IMG/VR virus record: IMGVR_UViG_3300048834_000269
Span: 1 to 37,322 of that record
Reading direction: 5' to 3' (one strand)
Length of the DNA: 37,322 nucleotides
Source of the DNA: a virus
Below, piece by piece: positions 16,480-23,447 of this stretch. A model generated the notes under the pieces. It saw only the letters and a list, made by a program, of their open reading frames with translations. It searched no databases and had not been told where the DNA came from. The position numbers were made by a program, and so were the translations under genes. Positions within the stretch are counted from its first letter, which is position 1. Each line of letters opens with the position of its first letter.

Positions 16480-16727
16480 GTTACAGGAGTTACAGGAGGT
16501 TACAGGATGAAAATTTTTATAAGTTTATGATATTCAACGTGGTTACAGGAGTTACAGGATTTTATTGATTTTATAAGATAATCTATATTTATATATATTT
16601 ATATATAGAAAGGGGGTAAAGATGTAAAAACTGTAACCACCCCCAAAACTCGTGTAACCGTGTAACCTTCTTGGTTGTCAAGGATTTACCTGTAACTTTT
16701 CCTGTAACCGGTTACACGTCGTGTAAC
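16480..16727. repeat. Iteron-like TGTAAC/GTTACA repeats around an A/T-rich core; candidate origin or control region
   Basis: This makes up most of the 303-nt gene-free stretch 16434-16736. Six GTTACA (starts 16480, 16489, 16499, 16542, 16551, 16711) and six TGTAAC (16632, 16653, 16661, 16691, 16703, 16722) occur, with 8-10 nt spacing inside clusters. The left cluster points one way, the right mostly the other, and 16703-16716 is a perfect palindrome TGTAACCGGTTACA. Between them, 16557-16610 is almost pure A/T. The primase-helicase ends just to the right and terS starts to the left. It fits a replication origin or a multi-site operator. Confidence 0.65.
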
Positions 16728-16736
16728 CTTTTTGGC

Positions 16737-19043
16737 CTAAAATGGGTCCTGATCTGGCGGTAAACCTAATTCTTGGTTGATAGTGGTTGCAGGTGGTTTT
16801 TGCTTTTCCGGCTCTTTATCAGGGTCTGAAAACACATTCACAAGCCAGTAGCCCCTGGAAGGTTTGCCATTTATTTTAACGATTGAGGATTCAATGCCGT
16901 AAACGGCGGCGATTGTTTTGCCGATGTTATTGGGGTTTATGCGCAGGCTTGGGCTTACATTATTGAGAATAGTAGCAATCTCTGTACTGCTGAAAAACTT
17001 GCACATTTCTTTATTTTCATTTGGCTTAAAGTAACGAACCAGTAGTTCCTCCTCCGGCCTTCGATACCGGTAATCGTCGTTTATCAGGTCCCGATTTTCC
17101 CTGTCTTTGTCGCTGAGTTCAAAATCAAAGCCGTTGTTGAATAAATGCCAGGCTTGCCCCCAAACCTGATGAATGTTAATATCTGCCTTGTACGCCCAAT
17201 TAATAGCGTTTATATCGAAAATAAGCCAGCGGGTATTCTCCTCGTCATGCAGAAATTCCCGCTGATTGGTAGATGCCCAAAAGTTGCACCGCCTCGGGGC
17301 AGATGTTTCAAACATTGCATATGCCCGGCGCTCTTTGATGATGCTTTTACTAATGTCTGCCTTTAGTTTATTAACGTCAACCCGGCTAAGCCCGGCGAGT
17401 TCTTCCAGGTTATAGATAAAATTCTCGCTGAACCGGATCTCGGTGTCTTTCTGGTTGCCGCCAATGATAGGGGATTCTGTAAAGTATTTTCCATCCTTCC
17501 AGGGGGAAAGGAATCGAATGAAAGTTGATTTACCGGTTTCCTGCTTGCGGCCATAAAGGACCATTACGATCCTATTTTCTTTAATGCCTAAGCCGCAGGC
17601 AATAGATCGGACAAGTGATTTTTTAAACATTTGCTCCCAAAATGTCTGGTTCGTCGTTTGGATATAGCCTGCCAGTTTACCGATATGATCGGTTTTACCA
17701 TCGTAGCTCGTGGAATTAAAGTATTCGCGGATCGGGTCGTAAGGCTTCACGAAAGCCGAGCGCATAAGTGATTTAACATTGTTGAGATTGTACTTTAACC
17801 CGTTTAGTTCAAGCTGGCGATAAACCTCATCGACGTTCACTTGGTCGATCGTATCGGCGCCGATCTCCTTTAACTCCGGTTGCCCGGTAACTTTATTAAA
17901 TCTAAATTCCCAGCGCTTAGAAAGCCAGACCTCCACTTTCTTAATCTTCGGGAAATGTTTGTACCCAAGTTCTTCCTGGTATTCGTTAAAAAGTCGGGAC
18001 CATAGATATTGAACACGGTCTGGGTTGGCATCATGCTCTTTTGCAATGTTGATAATGTCTTCCGCGTTCGGTTTATTACCCTCATGCAGCCAGTCGTTAA
18101 TGAGGTAACGCTTTACCTTCCAGTTTAGGCGGTCGAAGGCGGCCTCAATATCGTAGGTCCCGTGCTGTGATTTGTATAGTTTGTAAACGCCCTCTATAGG
18201 CCGTTTCAATTGCTCATCCGTTGCATCTGATTTGCCGGAGAAACGTTTCAGCGTTTGAGCGATGCAATATTGTAGCGACATACCCATGATGTTACAGGAC
18301 CCGGCCACAGATACAAGGAAATTCCATTTTTGCCCCTGCTGAAAGGCATAGCTGTATTCGGCTTTTTTTACCGCTTCATTATAGTTATGCTCACTATCCG
18401 CTTCATCGGAAGGCTCCAGGGAAAAATCAGATGACCCGAAATTCTTTTTACTTTGGAGGTAATGCCGAGATGGCCCGAGTATCGGAAGGCTGTTAAAGTC
18501 ATAGCGTATGCAGCAGTTAGGATCGTAGGAAACGAAACGCAGCCTGGTTACATCGTTTACGCCGGCATCAGCGTTGATTCCCATGTGAACCTTCAGCTCA
18601 TCCACGATAGAATAAAATGTGTCCTTGTGCTGCTCAGGATTAACGCGAACCACAAACGTTACACCTCGCCCGCTGACAGATAGGAAACAGGCTACCACGC
18701 CATTTAATTCAAAAAGCTGATCCCTTAGCTGCTCGAAGTCGGTTATATGTGGGTTGCTTTTTGCGTCAATGTCAATATTGAGTAAGCCGGTATGGCTTAC
18801 GACGTTTTCCAGCTTACGCCATTGCCGGCAGACGGCTGATATAGTCAGCGAAGGCAGGTATGATACCTTATATTTTTTACGCTCCTCCTCATCGGTTATC
18901 TCCCTGCACTTATCGACCACATCCTTATAGGCGCCGTTTTTAATGCGCTCCATCTCGGAGTAAAAATCTGTATCATATGGTTTACATCCTGGCCGGTTTT
19001 TCCATGCCTTATAAGCGGAAATTTTGATGATGGGATGGCTCAT
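16737..19043 (-). CDS. Primase-helicase, BT4734-like N-terminus plus VirE/VapE helicase
   Basis: The product is 768 aa. The N-terminal primase-like half has an acidic motif LNIDIDAK (Asp91, Asp93) and SVSGRGVTFVVRV (122-134), as in BT4734-like / archaeo-eukaryotic-type primases. The C-terminal SF3-like VapE helicase has Walker A GRKQETGKST (498-507), Walker B-like FIYNLEEL (542-549) and FWASTN (588-593), then TRWLIFDI (604-611). It would unwind and prime phage DNA. The nuclease gene upstream overlaps by ATGA, and the putative origin follows its stop. Confidence 0.88.
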   Translation of the reverse strand: MSHPIIKISAYKAWKNRPGCKPYDTDFYSEMERIKNGAYKDVVDKCREITDEEERKKYKVSYLPSLTISAVCRQWRKLENVVSHTGLLNIDIDAKSNPHITDFEQLRDQLFELNGVVACFLSVSGRGVTFVVRVNPEQHKDTFYSIVDELKVHMGINADAGVNDVTRLRFVSYDPNCCIRYDFNSLPILGPSRHYLQSKKNFGSSDFSLEPSDEADSEHNYNEAVKKAEYSYAFQQGQKWNFLVSVAGSCNIMGMSLQYCIAQTLKRFSGKSDATDEQLKRPIEGVYKLYKSQHGTYDIEAAFDRLNWKVKRYLINDWLHEGNKPNAEDIINIAKEHDANPDRVQYLWSRLFNEYQEELGYKHFPKIKKVEVWLSKRWEFRFNKVTGQPELKEIGADTIDQVNVDEVYRQLELNGLKYNLNNVKSLMRSAFVKPYDPIREYFNSTSYDGKTDHIGKLAGYIQTTNQTFWEQMFKKSLVRSIACGLGIKENRIVMVLYGRKQETGKSTFIRFLSPWKDGKYFTESPIIGGNQKDTEIRFSENFIYNLEELAGLSRVDVNKLKADISKSIIKERRAYAMFETSAPRRCNFWASTNQREFLHDEENTRWLIFDINAINWAYKADINIHQVWGQAWHLFNNGFDFELSDKDRENRDLINDDYRYRRPEEELLVRYFKPNENKEMCKFFSSTEIATILNNVSPSLRINPNNIGKTIAAVYGIESSIVKINGKPSRGYWLVNVFSDPDKEPEKQKPPATTINQELGLPPDQDPF

Positions 19044-19576
19044 AGTTTATCAAGTATTTCGGTATTAAACGTATATGGTTTAGTGCTGTTCCATATCTCT
19101 TTGGTGTTCATAGTTAGTCTAAAAGCATCAGCATTTTTTCTTAAATCCCGCTTATACTTTTGGAGTTCTCCTATACCAAATGAACGATAGAGGAATGAAT
19201 TTATATTATGCTGGCAGCCTAAACTACCAAAAGGCTCAACGTTATGTTTTTTGACAAACTGCCCCTCATCTAAATACCACCCACTTATTTGTGGGGCAAT
19301 AAAGATATGGGCTTTCTTTTCAAAGAACAGCACATCCCTGTACTCTCTCGCCTGGTTGCACCATTTGGCTATGTCGGCTCCCTTTTTGACATGCCCCTTC
19401 TTGATTTCAATGCCAATAGGGTATTCCCGCGCTTTATCAGAGCAGTGAAATAAAATCAAGTCGATCCGCTTTGTTCGACATAAAGACCACTCCTCAAAAT
19501 ATACATCAAACCATTTCCCAAACCAATTGGTGAGCCTGTCCTGTAAAACGGCTTCGGACATTTCGTGTAGTTGCAT
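19040..19576 (-). CDS. PD-(D/E)XK-type nuclease-like protein
   Basis: The product is 178 aa. RIDLILFHCSD (Asp39) followed by PIGIEIKKGH (Glu57, Lys59) gives the D...ExK core of the PD-(D/E)XK nuclease fold, with a helix WCNQAREYRDVLFF after it. Such small enzymes in replication operons usually resolve or trim DNA. It is coupled to the primase-helicase by ATGA. ATG 19576 lies 14 nt after a terminator-like hairpin. A second in-frame ATG at 19561 is possible. Exact substrate unknown. Confidence 0.65.
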   Translation of the reverse strand: MQLHEMSEAVLQDRLTNWFGKWFDVYFEEWSLCRTKRIDLILFHCSDKAREYPIGIEIKKGHVKKGADIAKWCNQAREYRDVLFFEKKAHIFIAPQISGWYLDEGQFVKKHNVEPFGSLGCQHNINSFLYRSFGIGELQKYKRDLRKNADAFRLTMNTKEIWNSTKPYTFNTEILDKL

Positions 19577-19589
19577 ATAGAAAAAGAAA

Positions 19590-19672
19590 ACCCCACGAGT
19601 ACCAGTCGCGGGGTGTGTTTTGCATTAAGTAATGCAATGAGTTCTTAGTCGGCTGGTACTACGCCTAAGAAC
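19590..19672 (-). ncRNA. Three-hairpin structured RNA with loop-loop complementarity
   Basis: Read on the minus strand: hairpin 1 has stem GTTCTTAG/CTAAGAAC (19665-19672/19641-19648, 8 bp) and a 16-nt loop. Hairpin 2 is an 8-bp stem (19630-19637/19620-19627). Hairpin 3 has a 9-bp stem (19606-19614/19590-19598) with one G-U pair, a 7-nt loop CTGGTAC, then TTTTCTTTTT. The whole loop of hairpin 3 is complementary to GTACCAG in loop 1, so a kissing interaction or pseudoknot is possible. The G-U pair would be a C-A mismatch on the plus strand, which supports minus-strand RNA. It is either a small RNA with its own terminator or an attenuator leader of the nuclease and primase genes. No known family recognised. 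Confidence 0.7.
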
Positions 19673-19674
19673 CG

Positions 19675-20349
19675 TTACGCAAATATACTACCCTGTTTTG
19701 GTTTTACGACCATCAGTTTATCATATTGTCGGAGAAAATCTTCAATAGACCAAACGACCGAATAAACCCCTCCAGTTTTCTGCACCATCTCTCCGTATTC
19801 AATCTGATTCTTTTTATGCGTATCTCCTGGCGCTTTTACTTCAATCTTCCACGGTATGCCGAAAGGGTGATCTGGGTGTTTAAGGTTTGTATCAATATCC
19901 TGCATCCCATTCTTGCTACTGGACGGAATACGCTTAGGCTTACCATCGACTATAATAACACGTCCTTCATTTCCGGTACGGTTGGCGAAATGCCCGGACC
20001 ATGTAAGAAAGTCGATGATATAGTTCTGTATGCCGTTGGCGGTCGAGTTGTCCGGCTTGTCGGGTTCTATAAAATGCCCGTCCCTGACCCAGTGAGGATA
20101 TTCTATTGTTTGATAAGCCAGTTTCGCCTCACGCAGCCGCCTAAACGCCTCCTCTGAAACCATTACTTTACGTTTCGCCGGCTTGCGCATCTTGCGCAGT
20201 ATCTTCTCAGCGTCGCCCACAGAGGCCACAGGGAGTTTTACAGAGGCTTTATCGGCGGCAGCCTGTACTTTACCCAGGTCTTGCCCGGCTATCTGCCAAA
20301 TCTGCTGTTTAAGGGCTTGTAGGGTGTTATCGTATTCAATATGGTTCAC
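19675..20349 (-). CDS. VRR-NUC-like nuclease
   Basis: The product is 224 aa. The C-terminal half has GIQNYIIDFLTWSGH, then GMQDID (Asp151), PWKIEVKAPGD (Glu170, Lys172), KNQIEYGEMV (Gln182) and YSVVWSIEDF. This order is the VRR-NUC / PD-(D/E)XK pattern of phage Holliday-junction-type nucleases. The N-terminal 80 residues are helical and basic and may bind DNA. The start is GTG 20349, 15 nt after a terminator-like hairpin. Its stop lies 2 nt before the structured RNA. Confidence 0.75.
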   Translation of the reverse strand: MNHIEYDNTLQALKQQIWQIAGQDLGKVQAAADKASVKLPVASVGDAEKILRKMRKPAKRKVMVSEEAFRRLREAKLAYQTIEYPHWVRDGHFIEPDKPDNSTANGIQNYIIDFLTWSGHFANRTGNEGRVIIVDGKPKRIPSSSKNGMQDIDTNLKHPDHPFGIPWKIEVKAPGDTHKKNQIEYGEMVQKTGGVYSVVWSIEDFLRQYDKLMVVKPKQGSIFA

Positions 20350-20364
20350 GAGGTGTAAAGATAA

Positions 20365-20390
20365 AGGAGCCCGCTATTTTGCGGACTCCT
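20365..20390 (-). terminator. Terminator-like hairpin after ssb
   Basis: On the minus strand AGGAGTCCGC-AAAATA-GCGGGCTCCT forms ten pairs with one T-G wobble, followed by TTATCTTTA. The wobble is a C-A mismatch on the plus strand, so the minus-strand RNA is favoured. The U-tract is weak, so it may attenuate rather than stop transcription into the nuclease gene, whose start is only 15 nt away. Confidence 0.6.
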
Positions 20391-20396
20391 CAATGC

Positions 20397-20750
20397 TCAA
20401 AATGGCAAGTCAGACGATGCTTGCTCCGGCGCCGCTGCCGCGCTGTCCCCCTGCTGCTTCGACCCGGCAGACCCGATCAGCTCCAGCGTTGCCACGCGCA
20501 GCGTCATGGTTGCGCCGCCCTCCCATTTGCGGATGCCAGGTTCACCGGATAGGGCTACCTGCTGGCCTTTCTTCAGGTAGGCTGCTACCCCGGTTTTCTC
20601 GCCCCACTTTGCACAGTCGATCCATAGTGTTTCCTTCTTGTCGCCATAGCCGACATCAACGGCCACGGAAAAATTGATAACGGTGCCGCCTTGTAGTTGT
20701 TTTACTTCGGCATCTTTGCCGAGGCGGCCTACGATTGCTGCGGTGATCAT
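20397..20750 (-). CDS. ssb: Single-stranded DNA-binding protein
   Basis: The product is 117 aa. It has an OB fold with the SSB pattern AAIVGRLGKDAEVKQL...VINFSVAVD...LWIDCAKWGEKT...YLKKGQQVALSGE, then a short disordered Ala/Gln linker and the acidic-hydrophobic tip SSDLPF, the partner-binding tail (DDIPF in E. coli). It coats ssDNA during replication and recruits partners. It overlaps the upstream small gene by ATGA and is followed by a terminator-like hairpin. Confidence 0.93.
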   Translation of the reverse strand: MITAAIVGRLGKDAEVKQLQGGTVINFSVAVDVGYGDKKETLWIDCAKWGEKTGVAAYLKKGQQVALSGEPGIRKWEGGATMTLRVATLELIGSAGSKQQGDSAAAAPEQASSDLPF

Positions 20751-20974
20751 TCCTGTACCTCCTTTTCCGGCGCATTCACCGCCGCGATGTGCGTGCCTGC
20801 GTAGCTGTCGGCCGATCCGTACACGCTGCCAGAGGCATCCTTGAATTGGTGCATCACCCCCTCGGGGGTGGTGGTGCTGGCCGCCAGGGTAACCAGTACC
20901 GGGGTTGGGTCTGTTGCCAGCAGGTACAGTTGGGAAAACTTAGGCTTTGCCTTCTTAATTTCTATCCATTTCAT
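20747..20974 (-). CDS. Hypothetical protein, 75 aa
   Basis: A small beta-rich protein beginning MKWIEIKKAKPKFSQLYLL, with no recognised domain. It overlaps the ssb start by ATGA, so it may act in the same replication step or regulate ssb expression by coupling. The 32 nt before it carry a TAACCG/CGGTTA inverted repeat. Confidence 0.6.
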   Translation of the reverse strand: MKWIEIKKAKPKFSQLYLLATDPTPVLVTLAASTTTPEGVMHQFKDASGSVYGSADSYAGTHIAAVNAPEKEVQE

Positions 20975-21006
20975 TGTTATTGCGCGGTAACCGTAGCCGC
21001 GTGCGG

Positions 21007-21354
21007 TTAAAAGAGTTTCTCCATCACCTGCCGGTATCTTGGCATCAGGAGTTGATCGTCTGTAAATATAAGATTGTTGATATTCCGCCTCGCATGGATG
21101 ACAGCAGTATGGTCTTTCTGGTTAAAATAAGTAATGATTTTTGAATAGGATAGCCCCGTCTCAGATGCCATTAAATACATGCAAAGATGGCGCGCTAAAA
21201 CAATGTTTCGTACCCTTGATTTTGATTGCAGCTTCGCAATCGATACGTCAAATTCACTGGACACAACCTTTATGATCTCCAACGGTGTTACTATGTTGCG
21301 GCCTTTCAGTTCATCCGGCACCACACACGGCTGGCAGTAGTTTGATGTAGTCAT
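21007..21354 (-). CDS. Stand-alone DnaA domain IV-like DNA-binding protein
   Basis: The product is 115 aa. Residues 24-115 match the DnaA C-terminal domain: VSSEFDVSIAKLQSKSR, RNIVLARHLCMYL (49-61) and the DnaA-box recognition signature DHTAVIHARRNI (81-92; DHTTVLHA in E. coli). The AAA+ domain is absent. A Cys pair (CQPC, 7-10) precedes it. ATG 21354 was chosen; a start at 21423 lacks support. It overlaps the upstream gene by 44 nt. It could bind host DnaA boxes or the phage origin and compete with or recruit DnaA. Confidence 0.8.
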   Translation of the reverse strand: MTTSNYCQPCVVPDELKGRNIVTPLEIIKVVSSEFDVSIAKLQSKSRVRNIVLARHLCMYLMASETGLSYSKIITYFNQKDHTAVIHARRNINNLIFTDDQLLMPRYRQVMEKLF

Positions 21355-21622
21355 GTAGTATGTTTTTGAAGTCAGGTTTATGAGCTGCGGCGAAATACTT
21401 ACGATCCTCCTCGGTCGCCTCACCCGGGTACTTCCCCAGCGGCGGGACTTGCACCGCCTGCATCAGTTCCACGGACACCCGGTGATGACGCTCCTCCCAG
21501 ATGTTGCCCTCCGCGTAGCCCTGACAGCTCGTTAGAATCCACTGTAGTTGCATCCTGTACTCCCTCGCCTGCGTCTCGTACCGGTTGGTTAGCCAGGTGG
21601 AGAAGGTAATTGAGTTCTTCAT
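21311..21622 (-). CDS. Hypothetical protein, 103 aa
   Basis: A soluble, mixed-charge protein (TWLTNRYETQAREYRMQLQWIL; DFKNILHDYIKLL). It follows a GGGAGG purine stretch 9 nt before ATG 21622. It overlaps the DnaA-like gene by 44 nt. Another frame (21420-21662) is open across the same DNA, but its second half is Gly/Ser-rich low-complexity peptide, so I prefer this frame. Function unknown. Confidence 0.55.
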   Translation of the reverse strand: MKNSITFSTWLTNRYETQAREYRMQLQWILTSCQGYAEGNIWEERHHRVSVELMQAVQVPPLGKYPGEATEEDRKYFAAAHKPDFKNILHDYIKLLPAVCGAG

Positions 21623-21636
21623 CGGTCATTTCCTCC

Positions 21637-21867
21637 CTATATGTCTCGAAACTTCTGCTCATGTTTGAATTTTTTCTCGTCCTCCAATAGCTCCGCCTGC
21701 CGCTCAGGTGTCAGCGTTGCCCACCACGCTTCGAAGGCAGCGTCCTGCTCCCGCTCCCACTGCCGGCGGTTAACCGGCCTGCGGAAGAACCGGGGACCGG
21801 ACCTGGCCAGTCCCTCGGCTAACTGCGGTTCGATTTGCGCGTCGAGCCACGCTTGGTAGGCACTCAT
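21637..21867 (-). CDS. Hypothetical protein, 76 aa
   Basis: A very polar, helical protein (RRQWEREQDAAFEAWWATLT, then PERQAELLEDEKKFKHEQKF). It overlaps the RecT-like stop by ATGA, so it is part of the recombination operon. No family recognised. A DNA or protein-binding role is only a guess from its charge. Confidence 0.6.
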   Translation of the reverse strand: MSAYQAWLDAQIEPQLAEGLARSGPRFFRRPVNRRQWEREQDAAFEAWWATLTPERQAELLEDEKKFKHEQKFRDI

Positions 21868-22547
21868 GCGGAGACGGGGGTTTGAACCTCTCTGAGGCGG
21901 TTAACAACGCGTGTCCAGCCGGCTTGGTTAGTAGCTTCGCTCAGCTTCGTTGATGCGGCATCGCGCTTATCCTGATCCAGCGTGGAGTTATTCAGCAGTT
22001 CATTCGCTTCAGCCCATTGTTCATCGGTGGGCTTCCAGGTTTCTACCGATACAGGCGTGGCATCTTCGGTAACCTGTGTCATCTCTTCGGGTACGTAAAC
22101 CGGACCGGAGAACACGTCGGGCGTGAACCATTTAACGCCGTTGCTCATGGCGCGGGCAAAGAGCATGTTTCTGGCGAACTTATCAAGGTTCTTCGTGCCG
22201 GCCTTCTTAGCATCTTCAATGGTGAAGGTACTGGTTCCGATCTTGTCCTTGCCCTGATAAAAGTCGATGATACAAGCCTTTTCATCCTGCTGGAGGACGC
22301 GGTAATCGTACTTACCACTGCCCTTTACGGCTGCGGCCATGATGCCGGCGCCGATGGTTGGCTTCCCCTGAATAATGTGAATACCGGACATGGCAGCGAA
22401 TGGCGGGATCCCGATTTCGGAGCCTGCCTGGATTTTTACAATGGCCTGTGCGGCGGATTTGATGTCAGGAAACATACCTGATTCATGGAACTGCTTACCC
22501 AATGCTATCGCTTCGGTTGCAGACACTTTCATGATTTCGTGTGACAT
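21864..22547 (-). CDS. RecT-like ssDNA-annealing protein (tentative)
   Basis: The product is 227 aa. The segment ALGKQFHESGMFPDIKSAAQAIVKIQAGSEIGIPPFAAM and later GAGIMAAAVKGSGKYDYRV and KFARNMLFARAMSNG resemble distant RecT-type phage recombinases in which KxxAGxExG and the R/A-rich helix recur. A C-terminal helical tail follows residue 160. Neighbouring SSB and nucleases fit a recombination module. Remote homology is read by eye, so a different phage family is possible. Confidence 0.55.
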   Translation of the reverse strand: MSHEIMKVSATEAIALGKQFHESGMFPDIKSAAQAIVKIQAGSEIGIPPFAAMSGIHIIQGKPTIGAGIMAAAVKGSGKYDYRVLQQDEKACIIDFYQGKDKIGTSTFTIEDAKKAGTKNLDKFARNMLFARAMSNGVKWFTPDVFSGPVYVPEEMTQVTEDATPVSVETWKPTDEQWAEANELLNNSTLDQDKRDAASTKLSEATNQAGWTRVVNRLREVQTPVSA

Positions 22548-22567
22548 AGTGATTGTGTTTGATTAGC

Positions 22568-22606
22568 CCCCCTGTCCGGTTCGACCGACGCCGTGAGCGC
22601 AGGGGG
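22568..22606 (-). other. Stable intergenic hairpin upstream of RecT-like gene
   Basis: CCCCCTG (22568-22574) pairs with CAGGGGG (22600-22606), and an inner CGGT/ACCG hairpin (22577-22587) stacks inside. It lies in the 64-nt gap between two leftward genes. There is no U-tract, so a 5'-leader stabiliser or translation control is more likely than a terminator. Confidence 0.5.
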
Positions 22607-22611
22607 TGGGG

Positions 22612-22977
22612 TTAGTTAGCAACGGGGGTGGGTACGGGCGCAACCTTCTCAGGTGTGTTAATCAGCTCCTGTGCCTGCTCAATAATCGCCTCATCGATTT
22701 CCACGTCCTGATGGCGGGGTTCGATGGGGGCGAAGCAATATGCTTCAGCTCCATTGTTCGGAATAGCGGATAGGGGTTCATTGATTGATCCGCATTCGGC
22801 GCACGTAAACACACCTAAAAAAGCACTTTTAGATTCCTCTACAGACACATGCCATACACCGCATGCACATTGAGATATTGCAGCTACCGTGTATATCTGG
22901 CCCTTTTTTATATCAATAAGTTCCTTCAAAGCAACCACCCGTTGCCCGACATAGAAGGGCGCATTGTTGTTATTCAT
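22612..22977 (-). CDS. Hypothetical protein with zinc-ribbon-like cysteines
   Basis: The product is 121 aa. PFYVGQRVVALKELIDIKKGQIYTV is an SH3-like beta-barrel start. CACGVW and CAECGS (Cys pairs about 30 residues apart) suggest one zinc site, and a Pro-rich tail ends the protein. Similar small proteins occur in Bacteroidota phages, but I know of no function. It has a structured leader (hairpin 23000-23037) upstream. Confidence 0.6.
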   Translation of the reverse strand: MNNNNAPFYVGQRVVALKELIDIKKGQIYTVAAISQCACGVWHVSVEESKSAFLGVFTCAECGSINEPLSAIPNNGAEAYCFAPIEPRHQDVEIDEAIIEQAQELINTPEKVAPVPTPVAN

Positions 22978-22999
22978 GATATTACTGTTTATTAGTTAA

Positions 23000-23037
23000 G
23001 CGGGAAGGCTACCAGTGGATTTCCGCCACGTTCCCGC
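23000..23037 (-). other. Nested hairpin in 5' leader of 22612-22977 gene
   Basis: GCGGGAA/TTCCCGC (7 bp, 23000-23006 and 23031-23037) encloses GTGG/CCAC with a 7-nt loop (23015-23029). It lies in a 130-nt non-coding leader (22978-23107) that also holds a C-rich/G-rich pair farther upstream. It may control translation of the downstream gene. No known riboswitch recognised. Confidence 0.45.
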
Positions 23038-23107
23038 AGGTGGGTTCAAAACATCCCCCCTTACGCCTCGACAGGCCAGGGGTTACCACCAAAACCTTAA
23101 CCACAAA

Positions 23108-23266
23108 CTATTTTTTCCACTTCACCCGCCAGATGGCGACGGTTAATCCTTCTAATGGATAGGGCGAAGAATGGTAAAATGTAAAAATTGATTTTCCTGG
23201 GCCGAAGTTTTCTTGCATAATATATGCAAAATCCCAACCGTAGGGCCCGTACTTAATTATTCTCAT
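23108..23266 (-). CDS. Small hypothetical protein, 52 aa
   Basis: ATG 23266 starts 1 nt after the upstream stop. The product begins MRIIKYGPYGWDFAYIM and ends with IWRVKWKK; it is aromatic, basic at the end and looks like a real small fold. The protein-like composition and tight junction support translation. No family recognised. Confidence 0.5.
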   Translation of the reverse strand: MRIIKYGPYGWDFAYIMQENFGPGKSIFTFYHSSPYPLEGLTVAIWRVKWKK

Positions 23267-23267
23267 A

Positions 23268-23405
23268 TCAATTCAAATTTATATCATCCCACCCTTCCCG
23301 TGTTGCGTCGGGTAGCCTGTCCACGCCGGTTGCCTTGCGCAGCATCCTTGGTACGACGAATATAACGATGAAGAGCAGTGGCACCGCGATCAAGATAGTC
23401 AACAT
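23268..23405 (-). CDS. Small single-span membrane protein, 45 aa
   Basis: ATG 23405. A hydrophobic N-terminal span, LTILIAVPLLFIVIFVV, is followed by a basic patch PRMLRK and a polar tail (RLPDATREGWDDINLN). A competing frame (23284-23451) starts with an ATGA overlap on the upstream gene but ends in Arg/Gly-rich low-complexity peptide. I favour this frame because its tail looks like normal protein. Function unknown. Confidence 0.45.
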   Translation of the reverse strand: MLTILIAVPLLFIVIFVVPRMLRKATGVDRLPDATREGWDDINLN

Positions 23406-23447
23406 ATGGCATGAAGGTTAGGTGGAATAATATGGTGATGATGATGT

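Noticed and set aside
20984-21009. TAACCG/CGGTTA hairpin after the DnaA-like gene as terminator
   Set aside because: Only six pairs and no U-tract on either strand.
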